DNA from: Streptomyces sp. Act143
Lineage (GTDB): Bacteria; Actinomycetota; Actinomycetes; Streptomycetales; Streptomycetaceae
Assembly (NCBI RefSeq): GCF_003143935.1
Contig: NZ_QFRX01000001.1
Location: 1,250,071 to 1,314,070 of the forward strand
Reading direction: 5' to 3'
Length of the DNA stretch: 64,000 nucleotides
Both the position numbers and the translations under genes were made by a program. Below are positions 42,920 through 50,645 of this stretch, piece after piece (the stretch's first letter is position 1; the number at the start of each line of letters is the position of its first letter). Under the pieces are notes generated by a model, which was not told the DNA's origin, did not search any database, and saw only the letters and a list, made by a program, of their open reading frames with translations.

Positions 42920-44149
42920 ATGACTGCTCTCGCCGACCCCCTGGCCGACGCCTTCTGGGCCCGATCACTGCGCCGCTGGAACACGGTGTGCTGGGCGCTG
43001 TTCGGCGCGATGGCCGTCGGACTGGTGCTGGCCGCCCCGCCCGGTGGGAGCACGTACCGGGCGCTGGCGCTGCTGGGGTGCGTGGTGCTGTGCTACGCGG
43101 TGCTCGACCGCTTCCCGGAGAATCCCGTCGTACGCCCACGGGTCTATCTGTCGGTGCTCGTGCTCGCGCTGGGCGGACTGGCGTATCTGGGCGGCAGTTA
43201 CGCGGCGCTGTTCATGGTGACGCTGCCGCACTACTGGATGTTCGGGCGCACCCCGAGGATCTCGATGGGGTTCCTGGGGGTGGCCGCCGCGACCACGCTC
43301 ACCGGGGCGCTGGTCCGGGAGGGCTGGTCGGCCCAGTACGTCGGCGAGACGATGGTGTCCGTCCTCATCGTGGTCGCGGTGGGTGTGCTGATCGGGCTGT
43401 GGGCGCACTCGGTCGTGGCGCAGAGCAGCGAACGGGCGCGGCTGATCGAGGAGTTGGAGCGAACCCAGGCCGAACTCTCCGCAGCGCACCAGCGTCAGGG
43501 GGCGGCGGACGAGCGGGAGCGCATCGCACGTGACATCCATGACACCCTCGCCCAGGGCTTCGCGTCGATCATCGTGCTGGCGGAGGCGGCGCGGGCGGGC
43601 CTGTCGGACGATCCGGTGCGCAGCACTCAGCAGTTGCGCTCGATCGAGTCCACCGCCCGGGAAAACCTCGCCGAGGCACGCGAGTTGGTGGCCTCGGCGG
43701 GACGGACGGGGCCGGGCCGGGTGGCGTCCGGCTCGGTGGCGCAGACCTTGCGCCGCACGCTGGACCGTTTCGCGGAGGACACCGGACTCGCCGTGGACAG
43801 CGACCTCGCCGACCTCGACTGCGACCAGCAGACCCGGATCGCGCTGCTGCGCTGCACCCAGGAGTCGCTGGCCAACGTGCGCCGGCACGCGCGGGCGACC
43901 ACGGTCGGGGTGGTGCTGGCGCGGCGGCCGTACGGGGTGGAGCTGGAAGTCACCGACGACGGGACCGGGTTCGTGGTGGAGGAGTCGACGGGCTTCGGCC
44001 TCGACGGCATGCGCAGACGACTGGCGGAACTGGGCGGGAGGCTCACGGTGACGAGTTCGGTGGGCGACGGTACACGCGTCCTGGCGACGATCCCTCTGCC
44101 GGCGGACGAGACCGACGAGGCCCTCGACGCCTTCGGGGTCGAGGCATGA
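42920..44149 (+). CDS. Sensor histidine kinase (HisKA_3 type)
   Basis: 409 residues from MTALADPLAD; a longer frame from 42830 overlaps MMPL. Five or six N-terminal membrane helices (residues about 25-185) with no large external sensor, a coiled-coil linker with ERARLIEELERTQAEL, dimerisation/phosphoacceptor ERERIARDIHDTLAQGF (His in RDIHD), and a HATPase with ESLANVRRHARA and DDGTGF. NarL-type partner follows with a 4-base overlap. It phosphorylates that regulator in response to a membrane-associated signal. Confidence 0.93.
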   Translation: MTALADPLADAFWARSLRRWNTVCWALFGAMAVGLVLAAPPGGSTYRALALLGCVVLCYAVLDRFPENPVVRPRVYLSVLVLALGGLAYLGGSYAALFMVTLPHYWMFGRTPRISMGFLGVAAATTLTGALVREGWSAQYVGETMVSVLIVVAVGVLIGLWAHSVVAQSSERARLIEELERTQAELSAAHQRQGAADERERIARDIHDTLAQGFASIIVLAEAARAGLSDDPVRSTQQLRSIESTARENLAEARELVASAGRTGPGRVASGSVAQTLRRTLDRFAEDTGLAVDSDLADLDCDQQTRIALLRCTQESLANVRRHARATTVGVVLARRPYGVELEVTDDGTGFVVEESTGFGLDGMRRRLAELGGRLTVTSSVGDGTRVLATIPLPADETDEALDAFGVEA

Positions 44150-44784
44150 GCGCGGGACGTCTGCGCATCGTCGTGGTGGACGACCACACCGTGATGCGGG
44201 CCGGAGTGATCGCCCTGCTCGCCGGCGAGGACAGCATCGAGATCGTCGGCGAGGCGGGCGACGGACGCGCGGCACTGGCGCTGGTGGAGCGCCACGACCC
44301 CGATGTGGCCCTGGTGGATCTGCGGATGCCGATCCTGGACGGGGTGGCGACGACGACCGAGATCGTCGGCCGGTACCCGCGCACCCGGGTGCTGATCCTG
44401 ACGACGTACGACACCGACGCGGACATCGAACGCGGCGTGGAGGCCGGTGCCATCGGCTATCTGCTCAAGGACACCACGCGCGAGCAGCTCGTGGACGCCG
44501 TCCACGCCGCGGCGCGCGGCGAGACGGTGCTGGCTCCCCGGGTGGCCGAGAAGCTGGTCGCCCGGATGCGGCGTCCCGCCCACGAGCCGCTGACCGACCG
44601 CGAGACCGAGGTCCTGAGCGCGGTGGCCGACGGCCTCACCAATGCCGAGATCGGCAGACGCCTCGTCATCGGCGAGGCGACCGTGAAGACGCACCTGCTG
44701 CGCCTGTTCGCCAAGCTCGACGTGAACGACCGGACGAGGGCGGTGGTGGTGGCCATGGAACGGGGGCTGCTACGACGTCCTTAG
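44146..44784 (+). CDS. NarL/LuxR-type response regulator
   Basis: 212 residues. Receiver intact: VVVDDHTVMRAG acidic pair, phospho-acceptor in VALVDLRMP and Lys in YLLKDTT. C-terminal LuxR HTH: LTDRETEVLSAVADGLTNAEI and RRLVIGEATVKTHL. Cognate kinase overlaps by ATGA. The last base of its TAG stop codon (44784) is the first base of an inserted IS, so the native C-terminus may have been slightly longer or different. Confidence 0.92.
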   Translation: MSAGRLRIVVVDDHTVMRAGVIALLAGEDSIEIVGEAGDGRAALALVERHDPDVALVDLRMPILDGVATTTEIVGRYPRTRVLILTTYDTDADIERGVEAGAIGYLLKDTTREQLVDAVHAAARGETVLAPRVAEKLVARMRRPAHEPLTDRETEVLSAVADGLTNAEIGRRLVIGEATVKTHLLRLFAKLDVNDRTRAVVVAMERGLLRRP

Positions 44785-44820
44785 ACGCCGTTTCTTTTGG
44801 TGTGATTGGGGCTACCGGGG

Positions 44821-45252
44821 CTATGCGTCGGCCCATCCCGCAGTGTTCGAGTAGGACTCGTAGGAGTAGCGGGTGTTGCGGTCCCACTCGTCACCAGTGA
44901 TGCGTCTGTATGCCTCGTCTGGTACGTAGAGCAGGCTCTCTGCCCAGATGAGGTCTCGGGCGTACGGAGCAAAGAGCTGCGGATCGCGAAGCGTTGCTTC
45001 GTAGGTTTCACGGCCGGCGGCCACGATGGCTGCGCGGGTGTAGAGGAAGCTGTCGCTCGACAGGTCGTGTCCGTACTCCTTGCGATCCAGCCGGTAGAGC
45101 GCCCATGACAGCTGTTCGGCGAACGCGATGACAGTCGCCAGCGGTCCAGCGGAGAGACGGCTTGTCAATGTCGCGGCCAGTTGTTCGGCGTCCGGGTCGG
45201 ACGTGGACGGTGTGCAGTCGTCGATGAGCTGCCAGAAGGCGTTCTCGTTCAT
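44821..45252 (-). CDS. DUF4240 protein carried inside the IS
   Basis: 143 residues from MNENAFWQLIDDC, the family opening (M-x-E-x-x-F-W-x-L-I). Further family features: QLSWALYRLDRKEYG, SSDSFLYTRAAIVAAGRETY and DLIWAESLLYVPDEAYRRITG. Soluble, no signal peptide. DUF4240 proteins are found in many actinobacteria next to toxin/immunity or mobile genes, but no function is known to me. It lies within the IS terminal repeats, downstream of the transposase on the same strand, and its base composition is visibly less GC-rich than the chromosome around it. It is a passenger gene. Confidence 0.85.
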   Translation of the reverse strand: MNENAFWQLIDDCTPSTSDPDAEQLAATLTSRLSAGPLATVIAFAEQLSWALYRLDRKEYGHDLSSDSFLYTRAAIVAAGRETYEATLRDPQLFAPYARDLIWAESLLYVPDEAYRRITGDEWDRNTRYSYESYSNTAGWADA

Positions 45253-45322
45253 GGGCAGAGCATGACGGATGGCTGTGACAGCGGCGGGGCGGCGCCTGTC
45301 CACCGTTCCACCGGGGCGCGCT

Positions 45323-46131
45323 CTACCTGACGAGACGGCGATGGCAGATGAGGGCTGCTGCGATGCCGACGAAGGCGAGGAAGTGATCGGCCTTGCGTTC
45401 GTAGCGCCGGTGCAGGCGGCGGCATCCGGCCAGCCAGGACACCGTGCGCTCGACGACCCACCGGTGCTGCCCAAGCCGCTGGGACGAGTCGATGCCCTTG
45501 CGGGCAATCCGGTGGCGGATGCCTCTCTCCCGGAGCCATCTCCGCAGGTGGTCGTAGTCGTAGCCCTTGTCGGCATGAAGCTTGGCTGGCCGTCGGCGCC
45601 GCGGCCCCCGGCGGGAGCGGATGGGAGGGATCCCGCGCACGAGCGGCTTCAGCCCCAGGCTGTCGTGGGTGTTGGCAGCGGAGATTCCGAGGGACAGGGG
45701 CAGCCCATTCCGGTCGGTGACCAGGTGGATCTTCGATCCGCTCTTGCCTCGGTCGGTCGGATTCGGTCCGGTCAGTGGCCCCCTTTTGCCGCTCTGAGGC
45801 TGACGGAGTCGATCGCGCACCGCGACCAGTCCAACTTGCCGCGGGCGCCGAGCTCGTCCAGGAGGACGCGGTGGAGCCTGGCCCACACACGATCCCGGCT
45901 CCACTGGGCGAAACGTCGGTAGACGGTGGGCCAGGCAGGGCCGAAGACCGGCGGCAGCTGTCGCCAGGTGCAGCCCGAGGTGGCCACGAAAATGATCGCG
46001 GCCAGTGCTTCGCGGTCACCTGCTCGAGCTCGCCCACCGCCCTGAGGGCGCTTGACCTCTGAAGGCGGCACTACCCGCCGGAACAGCACCCACAACTCGT
46101 CTGGAACTAACCGCTCAACCAGGTCTCCCAC
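45323..46131 (-). CDS. IS5-family transposase, two overlapping frames joined by -1 frameshift
   Basis: OrfA (GTG at 46131 to stop at 45772; 119 residues, opening [20 protein letters not shown]) has the IS5 N-terminal HTH region and the first catalytic Asp in CAIDSVSLR. OrfB continues to 45323 with [16 protein letters not shown] (second Asp) and [16 protein letters not shown] (catalytic Glu). The frames overlap at AAAAGGGGG (45779-45787), the slippery run for programmed -1 frameshifting; slipping gives a 269-residue protein, the usual size. An intact DDE triad suggests activity. OrfA contains a TTA leucine codon (in RLVP), rare in Streptomyces and dependent on bldA tRNA. Confidence 0.9.
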
Positions 46132-46173
46132 GAAGCATTCAACGACCCGCAGGTACCAAAAGAAACGGCGTCT

Positions 46174-46809
46174 ATGTGGAAGGGGTCCCTGAGTTTCGAG
46201 ACCCCGATGCTCTGGGCCACCGGCTTCCTGATCACCTTCGTCTTCGGTGGTCTGACGGGAGTGATGCTGGCGTCGCCGCCCATCGACTTCGCGGTCTCCG
46301 ACTCGTACTTCGTCGTCGCCCACTTCCACTACGTCGTCTTCGGCACGGTCGTCTTCGCGATGTTCTCCGGCTTCCACTTCTGGTGGCCGAAGTTCACCGG
46401 CAAGATGCTCGACGAGCGCCTCGGCAAGGTCACGTTCTGGACGCTGTTCATCGGCTTCCACGGCACGTTCCTGGTCCAGCACTGGCTGGGGGTGAACGGC
46501 ATGCAGCGGCGGATTCCCGACTATCTGGCGGTGGAGGGCCTGACCCCGCTCAACACCCTGTCGAGCATCTTCTCGCTGGTGCTGGGCGCCTCGCTCCTGC
46601 CGTTCTTCTACAACGTGTGGAAGACGGCCAAGTACGGCAAGCCGGTGGAGGCGGACGACCCGTGGGGTTACGGACGTTCCCTGGAGTGGGCGACCAGTTG
46701 TCCCCCGCCGCGGCACAACTTCGTCACCCTGCCCCGTATCCGCAGCGAGTCCCCCGCCTACGACCTGCACCACGCACCGTCTCCGGCCCGGGAGCTGACG
46801 GCGTCGTGA
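46174..46809 (+). pseudogene. ctaD: Cytochrome c oxidase subunit I, 5'-truncated remnant
   Basis: About 211 C-terminal residues of an approximately 570-residue CtaD remain: [19 protein letters not shown], heme-copper ligand region [23 protein letters not shown] and the C-terminal [21 protein letters not shown]. The first 350 residues, with the heme a and CuB ligands in helices II and VI, are missing. The open frame begins at an internal Met codon formed at the IS boundary. It cannot make a functional oxidase. The truncation is explained by the adjacent IS. The following gene overlaps it by GTGA as in intact loci. Confidence 0.88.
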
Positions 46810-47123
46810 GGGACACCTTCCTCAACGACATCGAGGGCCACCTGCTGCTCACGGCGACGCGCCAGGAGGGCCGTACGGCCGCCGAGCGTTTCACCGCACC
46901 GCTGCACTGGCTGACGGACACGCAGCGCGCCGATCTGGAAGGCCGCTTCGAGGCGGAGTACCTCGCACTCGCCCGCGCCTCCTGGCAGCGCACCGCGGTG
47001 CGGGCCGGGAGCCTGCGGGACGAGTACGAGGCGAGATACCGCGCGCTGCGCCGACGGCTGCTGGCGGGCGTGCTGCTGGGCGGTGTGCTGGCCGTCGGCG
47101 CCCTCACCCTGTGTCTGGCCTGA
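46806..47123 (+). CDS. Small membrane protein downstream of ctaD
   Basis: 105 residues from GTG overlapping the ctaD stop (GTGA). N-terminal 80 residues are hydrophilic and charged ([33 protein letters not shown]), followed by one C-terminal helix with [21 protein letters not shown]. The overlap means it was made from the ctaD transcript, so it is probably expressed only if that remnant is still transcribed. Function unknown; a role with the oxidase is inferred from position only. Confidence 0.6.
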   Translation: MRDTFLNDIEGHLLLTATRQEGRTAAERFTAPLHWLTDTQRADLEGRFEAEYLALARASWQRTAVRAGSLRDEYEARYRALRRRLLAGVLLGGVLAVGALTLCLA

Positions 47124-47134
47124 CTGCGCATCCG

Positions 47135-47399
47135 CTTCTGGTTGTTCTGGCCGTTGCAGTCCCAGATGACGACCTTGGTGCCGTTGGCGGTGCCGAGGTT
47201 GCAGGCGTCCAGGCACTTGCTGCCGTACAGCACGAGTCTCTTGCGGGAAGTGTACGTCCGCTGCTGGTTCTGCCCGCCGTTGCAGTCCCACAGCTCGGCC
47301 TGGGTGCCGTTGGTGACGGTGCTGTCGAAGACGTCGGGGCAGCGGCTGGACTGGGTGCCGACGACGAAGGTGGTGTCGCCGTCCGGCAGGGCGGGCCGC
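47135..47399 (-). pseudogene. Ricin-type beta-trefoil (CBM13) fragment
   Basis: One open stretch encodes TTFVVGTQSSRCPDVFDST, NGTQAELWDCNGGQNQQRTY, LVLYGSKCLDACNLGTANGT and KVVIWDCNGQNNQK. The repeated Q-x-W-like and C-L-D patterns are those of carbohydrate-binding ricin B modules found at the C-terminus of secreted hydrolases. There is no start codon, signal peptide or catalytic domain; the fragment is sandwiched between the ctaD-linked gene and the TetR gene. A remnant of a larger secreted protein. Confidence 0.75.
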
Positions 47400-47414
47400 C
47401 CGCCGACGGTCGCG

Positions 47415-48074
47415 TCAGGCTCCCGGACGCCACCCCACCGGCCGCAGGATCGCCAGCAGTTGCCGTACGAGTTCCTCCACGGCCTCCTCCAGTGTCGCCT
47501 CCACCCACCCCGCGCTCCAGTCGTGCAGCAGGCCGTTGACGGCGCCGATGAACGCCGTGGCGGGGAGGCGGTAGTCCCGGGGCGCCGCCTCGCCGCGCGC
47601 CACGGCCGCGTTCGCCTCGGCGCACAGCAGCTCGACCCAGCGTGCGCGGCGGGCCAGGCGCTGTTCCTCCAGGCGCGGACTGACCCCGATGATCTCGACG
47701 AAGGTGATGCGCACCCGGCGCGGGTCGCCGGTGACGTCGGCGGCGTAGGCGCGGAAGATCGCGGCGACGCGGTCGACCAGCGGGAGGTCGGCCGCGTCGC
47801 CCACCGCCGCGAGGACCGCCTGCTCCGCCCAGTCGTTGACCTGGAGGTGCAGGGCGGCGAGGACGTCCTCCAGGGTGCGGAACTCCTCGTAGAACTGCCG
47901 GGTGGACAGCCCCGCGGCCTCGCTGAGCGCGGCCACCGTGGTGTTGCGGTAGCCCGGGGTGTCGCCGAACAGCTGGAGCGCTGCGTCCAGGAAACGCCGG
48001 CGCCGCTCCGCCTGCCGTTCCTCGGCGGTCTTGCCGCCGTAGCGGCCGGTCGGCGCCTTGAGCCTGCCCGCCAC
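47415..48074 (-). CDS. TetR family transcriptional regulator
   Basis: 219 residues; GTG at 48074 with GGAGGTGA 5 bases upstream (the open frame continues to 48248 but crosses the promoter). The N-terminal TetR HTH region: RRRRFLDAALQLFGDTPGYR, NTTVAALSEAAGLSTRQFYEEF. The C-terminal ligand domain has IGVSPRLEEQRLARRARWVEL, typical of TetR proteins of this size. It is divergent from the beta-propeller gene, with an IR (CTTACT-N4-AGTAAG) in between that probably serves as operator for both. Confidence 0.92.
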   Translation of the reverse strand: MAGRLKAPTGRYGGKTAEERQAERRRRFLDAALQLFGDTPGYRNTTVAALSEAAGLSTRQFYEEFRTLEDVLAALHLQVNDWAEQAVLAAVGDAADLPLVDRVAAIFRAYAADVTGDPRRVRITFVEIIGVSPRLEEQRLARRARWVELLCAEANAAVARGEAAPRDYRLPATAFIGAVNGLLHDWSAGWVEATLEEAVEELVRQLLAILRPVGWRPGA

Positions 48075-48149
48075 GGTCACCTCCGTTGATCGTTCCGCCG
48101 GCCCGCCAATTTTGTCGTGCGCGCGGTCTTGTGGACAGGGCGCCGCTTC

Positions 48150-48165
48150 CTTACTTTTCAGTAAG
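48150..48165. promoter_or_regulatory. TetR-type operator (CTTACT-N4-AGTAAG)
   Basis: Perfect 6-bp arms around TTTC, directly followed by TTGACT (48166-48171), a -35-like hexamer for the beta-propeller gene. Binding would block that promoter. Confidence 0.7.
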
Positions 48166-48266
48166 TTGACTCTGAAAGCACCTGTGTTCAGTTTTCGAGA
48201 GCCGCGTTTCCGAGCCCTGCCTTGGCATGTCCTACTCATGAACCCCACTCAGAGGAGAGAGCCGTC

Positions 48267-49511
48267 ATGCCTGCCTTCAGACCCCGGCATCTGTGCGCCC
48301 TGGCCGCCGCCGTCGTCCTGACCGCCACCGCCCCCGCGACCGCCGCCTCCGCCGCCGACGCCGCCGCCCTGCGCGAGGTGCTGTTCGTCGGCAACAACTG
48401 GGACGGCACCGCCGACGTCCTCAAGTCCAGCGGCGATCTCGCGAAGATCGGCCGCATCAACGTCATCCCCGACAAGGACGCGCGGATGGCGGAGATCAAC
48501 GCCGATCCGATCAAGTGGATCTACTTCATGGCGATCCGCAACGGTGTCGGCGAGGGCCACGACCAGTTCGTCGACGACATGTACACCACGCCGGACGGCA
48601 CCTCGGTCGTCGTCTCGCGGCCCAGCTTCGCCGACGTCGTCTCGATCGACCTGGCCACCGGGAAGATCAACTGGCGTTTCGCCGTGTCCGGTTACCGCTC
48701 GGACCACATGGCGGTCTCCCCCGACGGCACCCGGGTGGCGGTGTCCGCCTCGACCGCCAACACCGTGCACGTCCTGGACATCGACACCGGCAAGCAGCTC
48801 GGCAAGTTCGCCACCGGCGACAAGCCGCACGAGAACATCTTCAGCAAGGACGGCAAGTACCTCTACAACATGGCGATCGGTGACGTGAACACCGACACCG
48901 ACGCCCCGTGGCTGGACTGGACGAAGGGCGACCGGCACATCACGGTCGTCGACGCGACGACGTACCAGCAGGTCAGGACCATCGACATGCGGCCGAAACT
49001 GGACGCGCTCGGCCTCAAGGACTACTCCGACGCGGTCCGCCCGGCCGTGTTCTCCCCGGACGAGTCCAAGCTGTACTTCCAGGTGTCGTTCTTCAACGGC
49101 TTCTTCGAGTACGACCTCGCCACGGACAAGATCACCCGGATGAAGACGCTGCCGAAGAACCCCGCGACCAGCGACGACCGCACCACGTACGTCAACGACT
49201 CGCGCCACCACGGTCTTTCGATGAGCCCGGACGGCTCCAAACTGTGTGTCGCGGGGACGATGGACGACTACGCGACCGTCGTCAACCGCAGCACGCTCCA
49301 GGAGGGCCCGCTGGTCACCGCGTCCAAGCCGTACTGGGCGACGGTCAGCGGCGACGGCAAGAGCTGCGTCATCTCCGAGAGCGGCGCCGACCAGGTCACC
49401 GCGATCGACTTCGCCACCGGGCAGAAGACGGTGTCGGTGCCGGTGGGCGACCACCCCCAGCGGGTGCGGCTCGGGCACGTGGCCGCGGACTGGACCGGCC
49501 CGGCCTCCTGA
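48267..49511 (+). CDS. Secreted YncE/YVTN-type beta-propeller protein
   Basis: 414 residues from MPAFRPRHLC with GAGGAGAG about 9 bases upstream. Signal peptide ends near TAASAADAA (about residues 27-33). Beta-propeller blades are visible as repeats such as MYTTPDGTSVVVSRPSFADV, VSIDLATGKINW, HMAVSPDGTRVAVSASTANT, VHVLDIDTGKQ, TAIDFATGQKTVSVPVGDHP. YncE-like propellers bind DNA or small ligands in vitro or act as periplasmic sensors; no catalytic residue is evident. The divergent TetR gene likely regulates it. Confidence 0.85.
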   Translation: MPAFRPRHLCALAAAVVLTATAPATAASAADAAALREVLFVGNNWDGTADVLKSSGDLAKIGRINVIPDKDARMAEINADPIKWIYFMAIRNGVGEGHDQFVDDMYTTPDGTSVVVSRPSFADVVSIDLATGKINWRFAVSGYRSDHMAVSPDGTRVAVSASTANTVHVLDIDTGKQLGKFATGDKPHENIFSKDGKYLYNMAIGDVNTDTDAPWLDWTKGDRHITVVDATTYQQVRTIDMRPKLDALGLKDYSDAVRPAVFSPDESKLYFQVSFFNGFFEYDLATDKITRMKTLPKNPATSDDRTTYVNDSRHHGLSMSPDGSKLCVAGTMDDYATVVNRSTLQEGPLVTASKPYWATVSGDGKSCVISESGADQVTAIDFATGQKTVSVPVGDHPQRVRLGHVAADWTGPAS

Positions 49512-49514
49512 CCC

Positions 49515-49804
49515 TCAGCCCGTGAGCCGCCGCACCGCCTTCCGTGCCTGCCCCGCGCCGTCCTCCGCCGCCAGGTGCCGGGCGGCGGTCGCGGCGGCGC
49601 GGGCACAGGACTGTTCCCGGGGGACGCGGGTGAGCGCCTCGGCGAGTCTCCCGGCGGTGAGGGAGGCGAAGGGGATCGGGGACGTGGCGGCGCCGAGCGC
49701 CGCCGGCCGCCGGCCGCCGCGCCCAGAACGGCTGGTCCGCCGTCACCGGTACCGCAGGGGGCGACGTCACCGCGCGATCCGGCGGCGGCGATCACGATCC
49801 TCGT
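49515..49804 (-). pseudogene. Macrolide-type (MGT) glycosyltransferase remnant, internally deleted and frameshifted
   Basis: Three pieces of an MGT-family glycosyltransferase (normally about 400 residues) survive: the N-terminal RIVIAAAGSRGDVAP; the active-site region AVPVTADQPFWARR; and the C-terminal LGAATSPIPFASLTAGRLAE through HLAAEDGAGQARKAVRRLTG. Between the first and second lies a deletion of more than 300 residues. Between second and third, the 7-bp CCGGCGG duplication shifts the frame (removing one copy restores ...WARRPAALGAAT). The 5' end overlaps the MerR gene by 13 bases. Such enzymes glycosylate and inactivate macrolides. Confidence 0.8.
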
Positions 49805-50589
49805 GCCGCGTCCTCCGGTGCCGGGCCACGGGCGGCGTTGGCGTGCACGGCCTTGGCCAAGTAGGCGGCCAGGCCCGGTCGTTGTTGCGACGGGGGGACG
49901 ACGACGGCGAAGGCGCGCGGGTCGGCCACGAAGTCGTCCGCGATCCGCCGGTGCATGGCGGGCGGGCAGGTGGTGAACCAGCGGGTGATGTGCTGCCGGT
50001 GCTCCTCGGCGAGGTCCATGACCGCCGGGCCGTCGCCGGGCTCGCCCGCCTCGAAGGCCGCGAGCAGCCGTTCGCGCCACTCCCCGGCCTCGCTCATCGC
50101 CCGCCGCCAGTCCTCCTTGGTGTGGGCGGCGGCCCGCGCCATGGCCTCGCGCTGTCCTTCCGAATCGGCCCACTTCACCTGCCGTTCGGTGGCGTAGCTG
50201 AGGTCGAAGCCGATCTCGCCGAAGACCTCGAAGCGTTCCTGCGGGGTGAGGGTCACGCCGGTCTGCTGGACCTCGATGGCCCGTTCGGCGACCTCGGAGA
50301 GGCACTGGAGGCGGGCGATCTCCTCGCTCAGCTGCCGTTGCCGGGCCCGTAGCTGGTCCAGGACGTCGGCCTGCGGGTCCGCCAGGATCGCGGCGATCTC
50401 GTCGAGCGGGAAGCCGAGTTCGCGGTAGAAGAGGATCTGCTGGAGCCGGGCCAGGTCCGTCTCCTCGTAGAGACGGTAGCCGGCCCGGCTGCGGGTACTG
50501 GGCGTGAGGAGGCCGGTCCGGTCGTAGTGATGGAGCGTGCGCACCGTCACTCCGGCCCAGGACGCGACCTGCCGCACGGAGTAGCTCAT
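49792..50589 (-). CDS. MerR family regulator with TipAS-type drug-recognition domain
   Basis: 265 residues. N-terminal MerR HTH: YSVRQVASWAGVTVRTLHHYD, GLLTPSTRSRAGYRLY, then a coiled-coil dimerisation helix (about residues 75-115). C-terminal TipAS-like domain (about residues 120-250) is helical with HTKEDWRRAMSEAGEWRERL and HRQHITRWFTTCPPAMHRRIADDFVADPR-type pattern. TipA binds thiopeptide antibiotics covalently and activates export/resistance genes. Its own operator overlaps the 3' end of the upstream gene. The gene it overlaps downstream is a glycosyltransferase remnant, so its former regulon is broken here. Confidence 0.93.
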   Translation of the reverse strand: MSYSVRQVASWAGVTVRTLHHYDRTGLLTPSTRSRAGYRLYEETDLARLQQILFYRELGFPLDEIAAILADPQADVLDQLRARQRQLSEEIARLQCLSEVAERAIEVQQTGVTLTPQERFEVFGEIGFDLSYATERQVKWADSEGQREAMARAAAHTKEDWRRAMSEAGEWRERLLAAFEAGEPGDGPAVMDLAEEHRQHITRWFTTCPPAMHRRIADDFVADPRAFAVVVPPSQQRPGLAAYLAKAVHANAARGPAPEDAARGS

Positions 50590-50615
50590 TGACCTGCCCT
50601 TTCGTCGGGGTCCAG

Positions 50616-50645
50616 CTTCAACCCTGACGCAGGGAGAGGGTCAAG
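50616..50645 (-). promoter_or_regulatory. MerR-type operator/promoter of the TipAS regulator
   Basis: On the minus strand, CTTGACCCT-N11-AGGGTTGAAG is a dyad with a TTGACC -35 inside and a long spacer, the form used by MerR activators. Half of it lies within the last codons and the stop of the upstream GH5 gene. Confidence 0.65.

Larger units (their letters stand above)
44784..46172. mobile_element. IS5-family insertion sequence (IS427-like) with a DUF4240 passenger gene, 1,389 bp
   Basis: The left end GACGCCGTTTCTTTTGGT (44784-44801) and right end ACCAAAAGAAACGGCGTC (46155-46172) are perfect 18-bp inverted repeats, flanked on both sides by TA, which extends the match to 20 bp and is the likely 2-bp target duplication. 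Inside are a transposase read through a -1 frameshift (45323-46131) and a DUF4240 gene (44821-45252), both on the minus strand. A standard element of this group is about 850-900 bp, so the remaining 500 bp are cargo. The insertion joins a response regulator to the middle of ctaD, so a deletion accompanied or followed insertion. Confidence 0.9.

Noticed and set aside
46176..46805. Reading the 46176-47123 frame as one 315-residue gene
   Set aside because: Its first two thirds are the shadow of ctaD, and the real coding part starts at the GTG overlapping the ctaD stop.
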